This document shows, in pieces, positions 14,026-24,004 of a DNA stretch of 39,969 bases. The notes beneath the pieces are model-generated. The model worked only from the letters and a program-made list of their open reading frames with translations. It was not told where the DNA came from and searched no databases. Both the position numbers and the translations under genes were made by a program. The stretch is taken from positions 1 through 39,969 of the forward strand of contig NZ_RAWG01000065.1 in assembly GCF_003611735.1 (NCBI RefSeq). Reading direction: 5' to 3'. Each line of letters begins with the position of its first letter. Position 1 is the first letter of the stretch. Source of the DNA: Corallococcus sicarius. Its GTDB lineage: Bacteria > Myxococcota > Myxococcia > Myxococcales > Myxococcaceae.

Positions 14026-15249
14026 ATGGACTCCCTGATTGCCGCGGCCGCGCGGGCACTCTCCACGGGCGATGCGCTGGGGGCGCTGAAGCGTGTGGCC
14101 CTTCGCGAGGACGCACCGGCGCTCGCGCTGCGTGGCATCGCCATGGCGCAGCTGGGCGAACATGGGAAGGCCCGCGAACTCCTCCGGCGCGCTGCCCGTG
14201 GCTTCGGTACGAACGAGGAGCTTGCACGCGCGCGCTGCAAGGTGGCCGAGGCGGAGGTGGCGCTGGTGGTGCGCGACCTGACCTGGTCTCCCCGCGCGCT
14301 GGAGTCGGCACTCCTGACACTTGAAGCCCGGGGCGACCGGGTGAATGCCCTGCATGCCCGACTGCTGGCCATCCGGCGCCTGCTGCTGCTCGGGGCCATC
14401 GCGGAGGCCGAGCGCGCGCTCGTCCGACTCGACACCCGCGGCATGCCCCCCTCACTCGTGGCCATCGCCGAGCTCGTCACGGCGGAGGTCGCCCTGAGAT
14501 TGATCCGGACGCGTCCCGCGCGCGAGGCGCTGGAGCGGGCGCACGAAGCCTCACGGCGGGCGCGCGTGCCCGCGCTCATCGCGGAAGTCGAGCAGGCCCG
14601 CGCGGAGCTGGACCGCCCCGCCGCACGGAGGCTTCGCGCGGGCTCCGAGCGGGTGCTCCGGCTCGAAGAGGTGGAGGCCGTGCTGGCCTCGGGTGAGCTC
14701 GTCATCGACGCCTGCCACCGCACGCTCCGCGGCGGCACGTTGGAGGTATCGCTGGCCCGGAGGCCGGTGCTCTTCGCGCTGGCCCGTGCGCTTGGCGAAG
14801 GCGGCCCGGAGGGTGTGGCCCGGGAGGTGTTGATGGCCCGCGCGTTCGAGGTGCGCCGGCCCAATGAATCCCATCGGGCCCGCCTGCGGGTGGAGCTGGG
14901 GCGACTGCGCGCGGTGCTCGCGCCCCTTGCGCGGATCGACGCGACGAAGACGGGCTTCGTGCTCACACCGCACGCGGCGCACCCCGTCACCGTGCTCCTG
15001 CCGCCCATCGAGGGGAGCCAGGCTTCGCTGCTCGCACTGCTCTCCGACGGCGAGGCGTGGTCGACCTCGGCCCTGGCGCTCGCGCTGGGGGAGAGCCAGC
15101 GCACCGTCCAGCGAGGGCTTGCTGAGCTTGAGGCCTCGGGCCGGGTGCACTCCCTGGGGCGTGCCCGGGCCCGGCGCTGGCGCTCCCCTCCCCTCACGGG
15201 ATTCACGACGACGTTGTTACTCCCGGTGTCCGTGCCCGGTGGGTACTAG
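14026..15249 (+). CDS. TPR-like transcriptional regulator with winged-helix domains
   Basis: This 407-residue cytoplasmic protein has three parts. Residues 1-200 are Ala/Leu/Arg-rich antiparallel helices of TPR type, as in signal-integrating regulators. About 215-320 resemble an OmpR-type winged helix, with LVIDACHRTLRGGTLEVSLARRPVLFALARAL, then SHRARLRVELGRLRAVL and ATKTGFVLT; the first block suggests the strand before helix 1. About 335-395 form a second helix-turn-helix of marR/iclR style (WSTSALALALGESQRTVQRGLAELEASGRVHSLGR). The short helical N-terminal repeats plus DNA-binding domain suggest a stand-alone regulator. It lies 45 bp upstream of the propeller and DUF899 genes on the same strand and probably controls them. 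The product may sense a ligand through the TPR part. The start is not strongly supported by a ribosome-binding site. Confidence 0.8.
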   Translation: MDSLIAAAARALSTGDALGALKRVALREDAPALALRGIAMAQLGEHGKARELLRRAARGFGTNEELARARCKVAEAEVALVVRDLTWSPRALESALLTLEARGDRVNALHARLLAIRRLLLLGAIAEAERALVRLDTRGMPPSLVAIAELVTAEVALRLIRTRPAREALERAHEASRRARVPALIAEVEQARAELDRPAARRLRAGSERVLRLEEVEAVLASGELVIDACHRTLRGGTLEVSLARRPVLFALARALGEGGPEGVAREVLMARAFEVRRPNESHRARLRVELGRLRAVLAPLARIDATKTGFVLTPHAAHPVTVLLPPIEGSQASLLALLSDGEAWSTSALALALGESQRTVQRGLAELEASGRVHSLGRARARRWRSPPLTGFTTTLLLPVSVPGGY

Positions 15250-15294
15250 TTCTCCTGGATGCAGTGACGGAAAACCCCGACGAGGAGCCACGAG

Positions 15295-15981
15295 ATGACG
15301 CGTACCCAGACAAAGGCAGCCAGGACACAACCACCGGCGCCCGTGCACGCCGCGGAGGTCGTGCGGGAATACGGCCCGTTCCCGGGCGCGGAACAGGTGA
15401 ATGGCGTCACCCATGACGGCAGCCGCGTCTGGGCCGCCACCGGCACGAAGCTCATCGCCTTCGACCCCGCCAGGGGTGAGCCCACGCGGACACTCGACGT
15501 CGCGTCGGACGCGGGGACCGCCTTCGATGGCAAGCACCTGTTCCAGCTCGCGGAGGCCCGCATCGACAAGATTGATCCGCAGACGGGCCGCGTCGTCGCG
15601 TCGATACCGGCGCCCGGCCATGGCAGCGACTCGGGGCTCACCTGGGCCGAGGGCTCGCTCTGGGTGGGCCAGTACCGCGACCGCAAGATTCATCAAATCG
15701 ATCCGGAGACGGGCGCCATCCTGCGCACCATCGAGTCAGACCGCTTCGTCACCGGGGTGACGTGGGCCGATGGCGAGCTGTGGCACGGCACCTGGGAAGG
15801 TGACGAGAGCGACATCCGTCGCATCGACCCGGACTCGGGCGCGGTGCTCGAGCGGCTCGTCATGCCGCCCGGCACCATTGTGAGCGGGCTGGAGTCAGAC
15901 GGCGGAGCGCTGTTCTTCTGCGGAGGCGGACCCGCGGGAAAGGTCCGCGCCGTGCGCCGGCCGAAGGGAGCGGGACGATGA
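15295..15981 (+). CDS. YncE/Vgb-like beta-propeller protein
   Basis: This 228-residue protein has no signal peptide. It consists of five or six blade-like repeats of the pattern G(L/V)TWAEGSLWVGQY...IHQIDPETGAILRTI, roughly 40 residues each, from about residue 35 to the end. Such repeats occur in virginiamycin-B-lyase-like, YncE-like and glutaminyl-cyclase-like propellers. It has no visible catalytic triad of those enzymes. GAGGAG lies 8 bp before the ATG at 15295. The stop overlaps the start of the next gene (ATGA at 15978-15981), so the two proteins are translationally coupled. A role as a binding scaffold or sensor for the downstream thioredoxin-like protein is inference. Confidence 0.8.
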   Translation: MTRTQTKAARTQPPAPVHAAEVVREYGPFPGAEQVNGVTHDGSRVWAATGTKLIAFDPARGEPTRTLDVASDAGTAFDGKHLFQLAEARIDKIDPQTGRVVASIPAPGHGSDSGLTWAEGSLWVGQYRDRKIHQIDPETGAILRTIESDRFVTGVTWADGELWHGTWEGDESDIRRIDPDSGAVLERLVMPPGTIVSGLESDGGALFFCGGGPAGKVRAVRRPKGAGR

Positions 15982-16682
15982 GCCAGCACCCGATTGTGTC
16001 ACGCGAGGAGTGGCTGGAGGCGCGCAAGCGGCTGCTGGCCAAGGAGCGGGAGTTCACCCACCTGCGCGATGCGCTGAGCCAGGAGCGGCGCGAGCTTCCC
16101 TGGGTCCGGGTGGACAAGCCCTACGTCTTCCAGGGTCCGAATGGAGAGGAGGCGCTGTCGCAGCTCTTCGCGGGGAGGAGCCAGCTCATCGTCTACCACT
16201 TCATGTTCGCCCCGGAGTGGGACGCTGGCTGCAAGAGTTGCTCGTTCTGGGCCGACAGCTTCAATGGCATCATCCCCCACCTGGAGCACCGGGACGTGAG
16301 CATGGTTGCCATTGCTCGCGCACCGCTCGCGAAGCTCCAGGCCTACGAGCGCCGCATGGGGTGGAGCTTCAAGTGGCTGTCCTCCGGCCAGAGCGACTTC
16401 AACTACGACTTCGGCGTCTCGTTCATGCCCGAGGAGCTCGCGCAGAAGCGAGCGACGTACAACTACGCCCCGTTCAGCGGCGACATCACGGACAAGCAAG
16501 GCATCAGCACCTTCATCAAGGACTCCGACGGCACGCTGTTCCATGCGTACTCCTGCTACGCGCGCGGCGTCGACCCGATGAACGCGGCCTATCAGTACCT
16601 GGACCTGGTGCCCAAGGGGCGCGACGAACAGGGACTCGCCTTCCCGATGGAATGGCTCCGGCGCCGGGACGAGTACACCTGA
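15978..16682 (+). CDS. DUF899 thioredoxin-like protein
   Basis: This 234-residue cytosolic protein belongs to the DUF899 thioredoxin-like family. The N-terminal helix (PIVSREEWLEARKRLLAKEREFTHLRD) and the motif RELPWVRVDKPYVFQGPNG are characteristic. The thioredoxin-like core has LIVYHFMFAPEWDAGCKSC, with a CKSC pair at the expected active-site position, and FWADSFNG follows. The end has FHAYSCYARGVD and YQYLDLVPKGRDE, also family-typical. Biochemical roles in this family are poorly defined. It is usually small, soluble and found with regulators, which suits a redox or peroxide function. It overlaps the propeller gene by 4 bp and ends the operon that begins with the regulator at 14026. Confidence 0.92.
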   Translation: MSQHPIVSREEWLEARKRLLAKEREFTHLRDALSQERRELPWVRVDKPYVFQGPNGEEALSQLFAGRSQLIVYHFMFAPEWDAGCKSCSFWADSFNGIIPHLEHRDVSMVAIARAPLAKLQAYERRMGWSFKWLSSGQSDFNYDFGVSFMPEELAQKRATYNYAPFSGDITDKQGISTFIKDSDGTLFHAYSCYARGVDPMNAAYQYLDLVPKGRDEQGLAFPMEWLRRRDEYT

Positions 16683-16790
16683 GCGGACGGCCTGGATGGC
16701 AGGTGTTCCCCGGTGGACATGTCTGTTCGCGGCCCGGTACACTCGGAGTGAGCCAAACATGTCACGCCGAGTCAAGAGGAATCAGGGCCC

Positions 16791-18692
16791 ATGAGAAGAC
16801 TGCTGCTCCTTGTCGCCGCGTTCATTGCCTTCATCGGGACATCGCCCGCTTCAGCACAGACGCTGCAATGGGCCAGGAGTCTGGCTGGCAATGGCTCCAA
16901 TATCTACCATCTGGAAACCGGCGCTAGCGGGTCCGTGTACATCACGGGGAACTTCTTCGGCACTTCCGACTTCGACCCGGGCACGGGCACCGCGAACCTG
17001 ACGAGCGTCGGGTTCGCGGATTGCTTCATCGCCAGGTACGACGCGAGCGGAAACTACCTCTGGGCAAGGCGCATTGGCGGCGGCGACACGGAGTACACCT
17101 ACGGGCTGGCGGTCGACAGCACGGGGGCCGTCTATGTGGGCGGCTACTTCCGTGGGACGGTCTCTTTTGATTCATCCAATACCCTGACGAGCATTGGAAG
17201 CTACCCGAACCTCTTCATTGCCAGATATGACGCCTCGGGGAACCTGACCTGGGTGCGAGGCATGCTGGGCACCGGGAGTGGCTACCTGCGCGGGCTGCGC
17301 CTCGACGGTACGGGGAACGTCGTGGTGACCGGAACGTTCACCGGCACCCTGGATTTCGATCCGTCTTCGACAGCGGCGCTGAACCTGACGTCCAGCGGCA
17401 ACTACAACCTCTTCATTGCCAGGTATTCGTCCGCGGGCAACGTCGTCTGGGCCAGGATGATCGACTCGTCGGACGGCATCTACTTCCCAAGCCTCGCCGT
17501 GGACTCCAATAGCAACATCCTGGTGGCCGCCAGCTACGCGGGCTCTCTCGACGCCGATCCGAACAGCGGCACGGTCTGGGTCTCCGGGCCTCCCTCGGCC
17601 TCGGGTCCCACCAGCTTCTTCCTCGGGAAATACACCTCCAGCGGCACCCTGGTCTGGGCGCGAGGCGTGGTGGGAGCCGGGAGCGACGACCTGGGCGTGG
17701 GGAGCGGGGTTGCCGTGGATGGCAGTGGCAACGTCGTCGTCACCGGCTATTTCGCCGGGACGGCCCACTTCGGCTCGCAGAGCCTGACTTCAGCGGGTAA
17801 CTGGGATGCGTTCGTCGCCAGGTACTCGTCCACCAACGTGCCGCTGTGGGCCGTCCAGATGGGTGGGCCGGGCTCGGAGACGGGGAGCGGCGTCGTGGTT
17901 GACACCTCGGGCTCCATCTATGTCGTGGGGACCTTCTACGACTCCGGGGATTACCACCCTGCTCCTGGCTCGACCGTGACGCTCACGCATCTGGGCACCG
18001 CCGGAAACACGGCGGATACGTTCCTCGAAAAGCTCGGCTCCGACGGCTCCTACCAGTGGGTCCACGCGCTGAACAGCGCGTCGGATGAGCTCACCAAGGA
18101 CATCACCCTGGATGGCTCGAACAACCTCTACATCAATGGCTTCACCCACGGCACGGTCGACTTCGACGTGGGCACCGGGACCGCCAACGTCACCGGGAGC
18201 ACGGCCGCGAAGTACGCCCTGTCCACCACCAGCGGGCTGGTCCCCATCATGACCAGCCATACGACTCCCACCGGGAGCGTGACGTCCAGCGGCCTCTACT
18301 CCTCCGGCTACGAGGCCTGGAGGGTCTTCGATGGCAGCACGGCGTCGCTCTGGCTGTCGAACTCGAATACCTCCTCGGTCTGGATTGCCTATACGTGGGG
18401 TGGCGGGACGGCGAAGACCGTGAGTTCGTATGACCTCCGGTACAACAATGGAAGCTGCTGCGAGCAGCGGGGCCCCAAGAACTGGACCCTCCAGGGATGG
18501 AATGGCTCGTCGTGGATCACCGTCGATACGGTGACCAACCAGACGGGCTGGTATTCGAATCCCTTCCGGACCTACGCGGTCGACTCGCCCGGGAGCTACA
18601 CCGCGTATCGCCTCTTCATCACGGCGGACAACTACAACAACGTGACCTATCCCATCACGCTCGTGTCCATCGCGACGATCCAGTTCTACTGA
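16791..18692 (+). CDS. Secreted SBBP-repeat propeller protein with C-terminal discoidin domain
   Basis: This 633-residue protein starts with a signal peptide (MRRLLLLVAAFIAFIGTSPASA). Residues of about 25-475 hold roughly eight repeats of about 50 residues with the pattern FIARYDASGNYLWAR...AVDSTGAVYVGGYFRGT, the SBBP beta-propeller signature. From about residue 485 to the end lies an F5/8 type C (discoidin) domain, recognisable by SSGYEAWRVFDGSTASLWLS, PKNWTLQGWNGSSW and YTAYRLFITADNY. Discoidin domains bind carbohydrates or lipids. Together this looks like a surface or matrix adhesin that presents a propeller platform. Third positions are less GC-rich than in neighbours (more A and T), perhaps a transferred gene. 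The ATG at 16791 follows a short AAGAGGAATC with a good ribosome-binding site. It is separated from the next gene by about 180 bp. Confidence 0.88.
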   Translation: MRRLLLLVAAFIAFIGTSPASAQTLQWARSLAGNGSNIYHLETGASGSVYITGNFFGTSDFDPGTGTANLTSVGFADCFIARYDASGNYLWARRIGGGDTEYTYGLAVDSTGAVYVGGYFRGTVSFDSSNTLTSIGSYPNLFIARYDASGNLTWVRGMLGTGSGYLRGLRLDGTGNVVVTGTFTGTLDFDPSSTAALNLTSSGNYNLFIARYSSAGNVVWARMIDSSDGIYFPSLAVDSNSNILVAASYAGSLDADPNSGTVWVSGPPSASGPTSFFLGKYTSSGTLVWARGVVGAGSDDLGVGSGVAVDGSGNVVVTGYFAGTAHFGSQSLTSAGNWDAFVARYSSTNVPLWAVQMGGPGSETGSGVVVDTSGSIYVVGTFYDSGDYHPAPGSTVTLTHLGTAGNTADTFLEKLGSDGSYQWVHALNSASDELTKDITLDGSNNLYINGFTHGTVDFDVGTGTANVTGSTAAKYALSTTSGLVPIMTSHTTPTGSVTSSGLYSSGYEAWRVFDGSTASLWLSNSNTSSVWIAYTWGGGTAKTVSSYDLRYNNGSCCEQRGPKNWTLQGWNGSSWITVDTVTNQTGWYSNPFRTYAVDSPGSYTAYRLFITADNYNNVTYPITLVSIATIQFY

Positions 18693-18871
18693 GCCGCGGG
18701 CGGGAGGACGACAGTCCCAGTGGGGGGGAAGCGGCTCTCCCCCTTGCCCGGTGACAGGCGCTGCAAGCGGTAGCGGCGCCCCTTGTTGCGCGTCCTTTCA
18801 CGGCCCTCAACCGTAGGAGCAGGGCCGAACGTCTCTTGTGCGGCTCCGCCACCGCGCCGCTCGGAGGAAGC

Positions 18872-19561
18872 TTGGGTACGTTCGTTCATCTCCTCGCACT
18901 CGAAGCCGCAGAGCCGCAGCTCGGGCCGGAGTGGGTGTTCGAGGTGGTGCTGTACGCGTTCCTTCTCATCGGCGGGCTCCTCCTCATCTTCCTCTCCATG
19001 CTGGGACACGAGCGGTTGAGGAAGGGGCAGACCAGCAAGGTCACCATCAAGGACCTCTTCTCGTTCGAGTCGAACCTCGTGGGGCTCTTCGCGCTGATTG
19101 GCCTGACACTCATTGGCGGGGGCTTGTTCCTGCGGTTCTCGGACTATCGAGGCAGGCTCAAGGATGTCGAGGCAGCCCAGAAGGGGCTCGAAGAACAACT
19201 CAAGTGGGAGCGCGAGCGGGGGCAGGAGGTGCTGGAGAAGTACAAGTTCCTGAGCCTCGAATTCCTGCTCGACTTCCCGCCGGACTCCCTTCCCGGAGAC
19301 AACACCCAGGTCAAGGTGAGCGCGGTCGTGACGCCGAAGGACGAGGAGAGTGCACCCAAGGTGGGACTGGTGGCGACCCGGCCGGAACCCGGCGGGCTCG
19401 TCGCGATCGTGCAGAGCCTGCGCCCGGGGGATGTCGTCATTCTTCGCGCCACGAATGGCAAGCAGTCGTGGACCAGCAAGTCCTTCCTGGTGCCCTCCAT
19501 CGCCATCAAGATGGAAAAGAGCCAACCGGGCCCGACTCAACTCACGGAAGACACGCCATGA
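18872..19561 (+). CDS. Two-TM protein with coiled coil and C-terminal beta domain, partner of the YEATS protein
   Basis: This is 229 residues from the TTG at 18872, which has GGAGGA a few bases upstream; a TTG at 18836 is an alternative. Two transmembrane helices lie at about residues 22-44 and 68-90. The loop between them is basic (GHERLRKGQTSKVTIK), so it should be cytoplasmic, leaving both ends outside the inner membrane. A coiled coil follows (about 94-128), then a beta-rich domain of about 75 residues (QVKVSAVVTPKDEESAP, LVAIVQSLRPGDVVILRATNG) that I cannot assign to a family. The stop overlaps the ATG of the YEATS gene (ATGA at 19558-19561), giving tight co-translation. It probably anchors or presents the exported YEATS protein. 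Function is unknown. Confidence 0.82.
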   Translation: MGTFVHLLALEAAEPQLGPEWVFEVVLYAFLLIGGLLLIFLSMLGHERLRKGQTSKVTIKDLFSFESNLVGLFALIGLTLIGGGLFLRFSDYRGRLKDVEAAQKGLEEQLKWERERGQEVLEKYKFLSLEFLLDFPPDSLPGDNTQVKVSAVVTPKDEESAPKVGLVATRPEPGGLVAIVQSLRPGDVVILRATNGKQSWTSKSFLVPSIAIKMEKSQPGPTQLTEDTP

Positions 19562-19950
19562 AGCGTCTGTCCGCCACACTCGGAATCATGGGGGTGTTGT
19601 TCGCGTCGGGCGCCCTGCTTCCACCGCTCTCGGCCGGGGCCGCGCTTCAGCCCGTGCCTGGACAGACGCAGTCCCTGCGGGTGGGGAATGATGCGGTCCG
19701 TCTTGGAACGAACCTCTGGCGATGGACGGCCTACATCGAGGCGCCCGACGCGGTCCTGCGACAGGTTCGCTGCGTGGAGTACACCTTGCACCCCACGTTT
19801 CCGGATCCTGTTCGTGAGATCTGTGAGCGGGGCAAGGGGCCACGCGCCTTCCCGCTCGAGGCGACGGGCTGGGGCTCGTTCACCCTCCAGGTGCGTGTCT
19901 TCTTCGAGGATGGCCACATCCAGAAGCTGACGCGCAGGCTCCGCCTCTAG
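19558..19950 (+). CDS. Exported prokaryotic YEATS-like protein
   Basis: This is 130 residues: a signal peptide (about 1-28, ending LSAGA) and a single YEATS-type domain (about 45-130). Visible YEATS signatures are VRCVEYTLHPTFPDPVRE (70-87), FPLEATGWGSF (98-108) and VRVFFEDG then the final strand LTRRLRL. These line up with the YEATS core of human AF9 and YEATS2. In the acyl-lysine pocket, Phe of LHPTFP and Trp of GWGSF (residue 105) match the aromatic cage, and YEATS2 also has Trp there. In eukaryotes these domains read acylated lysines on histones; bacterial versions exist but their ligand is largely unknown. A leader sequence means this one should act outside the cytoplasm, probably with the coupled membrane protein. 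Assignment from pattern only; pocket function is inference. Confidence 0.8.
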   Translation: MKRLSATLGIMGVLFASGALLPPLSAGAALQPVPGQTQSLRVGNDAVRLGTNLWRWTAYIEAPDAVLRQVRCVEYTLHPTFPDPVREICERGKGPRAFPLEATGWGSFTLQVRVFFEDGHIQKLTRRLRL

Positions 19951-19973
19951 CCCGGTGCCATCCCGCCGCGGCG

Positions 19974-20897
19974 TCACACCCGGCGGCGCAGGGGCTCCCG
20001 CGCGGAAAGCCACGGCGCGGGAATGGATGAACGGCCCGCGCTCAGGGCGACGATGCCCCCCACCATGGCGCAGGTGGTGTCCCGGTCTCCAAAGCCGGCC
20101 ACCGTGCACCAGAGCGCTTCCTCGAAGGAGTCAATGTGCCTTGCCGCGCACCACACGGCGAAGGGCACGGTGTCCTCGGAGAGGACCTTCTGCCCGCTGC
20201 CCAGCGTGCGCGCCGCCGAGGACGGGCTGGACTCCAGCGGCCAGGCCCGGGCCTTCTCCAGCCCCTGACGGGTGGCGCCGGCGGGCGTGCAGTCCAGCAC
20301 CGTGCTGAAGAGCTCCGTCACGGCGCCGCGGGCGTCCGGCGTCTGGCACGCCCACGCGGCGGCGACCGCGATGGCGATGGCGCCCGCCTGTCCCTCCGGA
20401 TGCGCGTGCGTCACCTCCGCCGACGCGCGCGCTTCGGACACCACCCGGGTCAGGTCTCCCGCGAAGTACGCCCCCAGGGGCGCCACACGCATGGCCGCTC
20501 CATTGCCCATGGAGCCCTGCCCTTCGAAGACCTCCGCGGACACCTCACGCCAGGGAAGCCCGAGCCCCAGCTTCCACAGGATGTCGTGCGCGGTTCCGCC
20601 ATAGCCTCGGTTCTTGTCGCGGCGGTAGCGCTTCGCGAAGAGGCCCGCGAGCGCGTCCGGGTCGACATGGCCGTGGTCTTCCAGCACCTGGACGACGGAC
20701 AGCGCCATCTCCGTGTCGTCGGTGTAAGCCCACGGTGCGCGGGGTACGACACGCTGCTCCACCCAGGGCTGTACCAGCTCATGCGCGCCGAAGAAGCGCT
20801 CGCCGAAGGCATCCCCGACGGAAACACCCTCCAGCGAGACAAGGGCGCGAGCCATCCGCGCCGCAGCGTCCATCGGTTTTCGTGGGGTATCGCTCAC
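19974..20897 (-). CDS. ADP-ribosylglycohydrolase (DraG-like)
   Basis: This is 307 residues from the GTG at 20897, which has GGAGG eight bases upstream; in-frame codons further upstream lack support. Family motifs are intact: VGDAFGERFF (near residue 25), AYTDDTEMAL (metal ligands T/D/D), GNGAAMRVAPLG, HAHPEGQAGA and GDRDTTCAMVGGIVAL near the C-terminus (GDxDTxxA, metal binding). DraG-like hydrolases remove ADP-ribose from arginine or other acceptors using a two-Mg centre, reversing ADP-ribosylation. The gene converges on the YEATS gene with 23 bp between the stops. No transferase is visible in the window. Substrate is unknown. Confidence 0.9.
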   Translation of the reverse strand: MSDTPRKPMDAAARMARALVSLEGVSVGDAFGERFFGAHELVQPWVEQRVVPRAPWAYTDDTEMALSVVQVLEDHGHVDPDALAGLFAKRYRRDKNRGYGGTAHDILWKLGLGLPWREVSAEVFEGQGSMGNGAAMRVAPLGAYFAGDLTRVVSEARASAEVTHAHPEGQAGAIAIAVAAAWACQTPDARGAVTELFSTVLDCTPAGATRQGLEKARAWPLESSPSSAARTLGSGQKVLSEDTVPFAVWCAARHIDSFEEALWCTVAGFGDRDTTCAMVGGIVALSAGRSSIPAPWLSAREPLRRRV

Positions 20898-21153
20898 GCC
20901 ATGCCTCCAAGCTCGTCGTAGCCCAGGGCCGCACCCGTCCCGGCCTGGTTCCACGGAGCGTGCCATCGCCCGCACCCTCGGGCTGACGGTGGAGGCCCCG
21001 GGCGCGCGGATCTGCCTCCTGCCGGACGCTCCCTCTCCCCCGGCCCCCGGATGCCGCCCCGGGCTGCGCGCCGGACTCCCCGCTGCGGCTCCTCTGTGCT
21101 AACCCGCGTTGGCCTCAAGGAACCCACCAACCCCTCCAGCCCGGACACCTTCC
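20898..21153. other. Divergent intergenic region, 256 bp
   Basis: This region separates the DraG-like and DUF808 genes. It must hold both promoters, but no clear -10/-35 pair or inverted repeat stands out. One plus-strand frame reads TERAIARTLGLTVEAPGARI, which looks protein-like but has no start or family match and may be compositional. Confidence 0.3.
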
Positions 21154-22095
21154 ATGGCAGGCAGCAGCCTTTTTGCGCTCCTCGACGACATCGCTTCCAT
21201 CCTGGATGACGTCTCCATCCTGACGAAGGTCGCGGCGAAGAAGACGGCGGGGGTGCTCGGAGACGACCTGGCGCTCAACGCGCAGCAGGTGACGGGCGTG
21301 AACGCGGACCGTGAGCTGCCCGTGGTGTGGGCGGTGGCGAAGGGCTCGCTGGTCAACAAGGCCATCCTGGTGCCGGCGGCGCTGGCCATCAGCGCGCTGG
21401 TCCCCTGGCTGGTGACCCCGCTGCTGATGGTGGGCGGCGCCTTCCTCTGCTTCGAGGGCGCGGAGAAGCTCGCGCACAAGTTCCTGCACAGCGAGGAGGA
21501 GGACAACGCGCACCGCGCCGAGCTGCGTGAGGCGCTGGCCAACCCGAGCGTGGACCTGGTGGCCCTGGAGAAGGACAAGATCAAGGGCGCGGTACGCACC
21601 GACTTCATCCTCTCCGCGGAGATCATCGCCATCACGCTGGGCACCGTGGCGACGGTGGGATTCGCCACCCGCGTCTCGGTGCTGGTGGGCATCGCCCTCA
21701 TCATGACCCTCGGCGTGTACGGGCTCGTGGCGGGCATCGTGAAGCTGGACGATGCGGGGCTGTACCTCAGCCGCCGGCCCGGGGCCTTCCAGCGCGGCCT
21801 GGGCGCGGGCATCCTCCGCACGGCGCCGTGGCTGATGAAGTTCCTCTCCGTGGCGGGGACGGCGGCCATGTTCCTGGTGGGCGGCGGCATCCTCGTGCAC
21901 GGCGTCTCCACCCTGCACCACGCGGAGGAGTCCTTCTCCGCCTGGGCGTCCAACGTGCCGGGCGTGGGCGGCATCCTGGGGGGGCTCGCCCCCAGCCTGA
22001 TCAATGCCGCGGTGGGGCTGGGCACCGGGGCCGTGCTGGTGCTCCTCTTCACCCTGGGCAAGAAGGTCGTGAAGGGCCGAGGCGCGAAGAAGTAG
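21154..22095 (+). CDS. DUF808 family inner-membrane protein (YedI-like)
   Basis: This 313-residue protein starts [40 protein letters not shown], which is the hallmark opening of DUF808 (E. coli YedI). It has a soluble N-terminal part and multiple transmembrane segments, including [98 protein letters not shown] and a final [20 protein letters not shown]. The family's [19 protein letters not shown] motif is intact. Its biochemical role is not established. The start ATG at 21154 matches the family N-terminus. The gene converges on the aldehyde dehydrogenase with only 6 bp between stops. Confidence 0.93.
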   Translation: MAGSSLFALLDDIASILDDVSILTKVAAKKTAGVLGDDLALNAQQVTGVNADRELPVVWAVAKGSLVNKAILVPAALAISALVPWLVTPLLMVGGAFLCFEGAEKLAHKFLHSEEEDNAHRAELREALANPSVDLVALEKDKIKGAVRTDFILSAEIIAITLGTVATVGFATRVSVLVGIALIMTLGVYGLVAGIVKLDDAGLYLSRRPGAFQRGLGAGILRTAPWLMKFLSVAGTAAMFLVGGGILVHGVSTLHHAEESFSAWASNVPGVGGILGGLAPSLINAAVGLGTGAVLVLLFTLGKKVVKGRGAKK

Positions 22096-22101
22096 CGCGC
22101 C

Positions 22102-23646
<1,545 letters not shown>

Positions 23647-24004
23647 GGAGGTCTCGCTCGCAAGTGGGGCACGAGGGGTGCTCCCAGGTCAGGCCCGCGT
23701 ACCACACGGCGTGCCTCGCGGCCCAGGACGCGCAGCGTTGTCCGCACCGTGCGGCGCAAGCGTCGCACCGCGTCCAGGACGAGCGGCGGGAGCGCTCCAT
23801 GCCCATGGCAAAGTTCCAGGGCGGCCGGCTGTTGCCTGTCATTCATCGGCGCGCGGCACCCGCCGGCTCAGATATCTGTGAGGCCTGACGGCACGGCTGC
23901 GGATTTCGGAGAGGCCCTCGCGCGCAATCCTCCGAGAAGACATGGGATGAGATTGGCCCGGCGGCTGCATCCGCACCGGGACTCATTCCCAGGAGAGAAC
24001 GCAG
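23647..24004. other. Gap of about 358 bp upstream of ALDH and the lipoprotein
   Basis: This divergent stretch carries promoters for the ALDH gene (leftward) and the lipoprotein gene at 24005 (rightward; GGAGAG upstream of its ATG). On the minus strand, a frame from about 23842 reads CDACAARCGQRC then [11 protein letters not shown] before running into the ALDH gene in another frame. The Cys spacing resembles a zinc-binding protein, but no stop occurs before the overlap and no family is recognised. It is not called as a gene. Confidence 0.3.

Noticed and set aside
16755-16767. 13-bp word AAACATGTCACGC shared with 39529-39541
   Set aside because: Several exact matches of this length are expected by chance in 40 kb and no longer similarity surrounds it.
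18722-18743. Hairpin after the SBBP/discoidin gene
   Set aside because: The G-run and C-run can pair over only about five bases, too weak to call a terminator.
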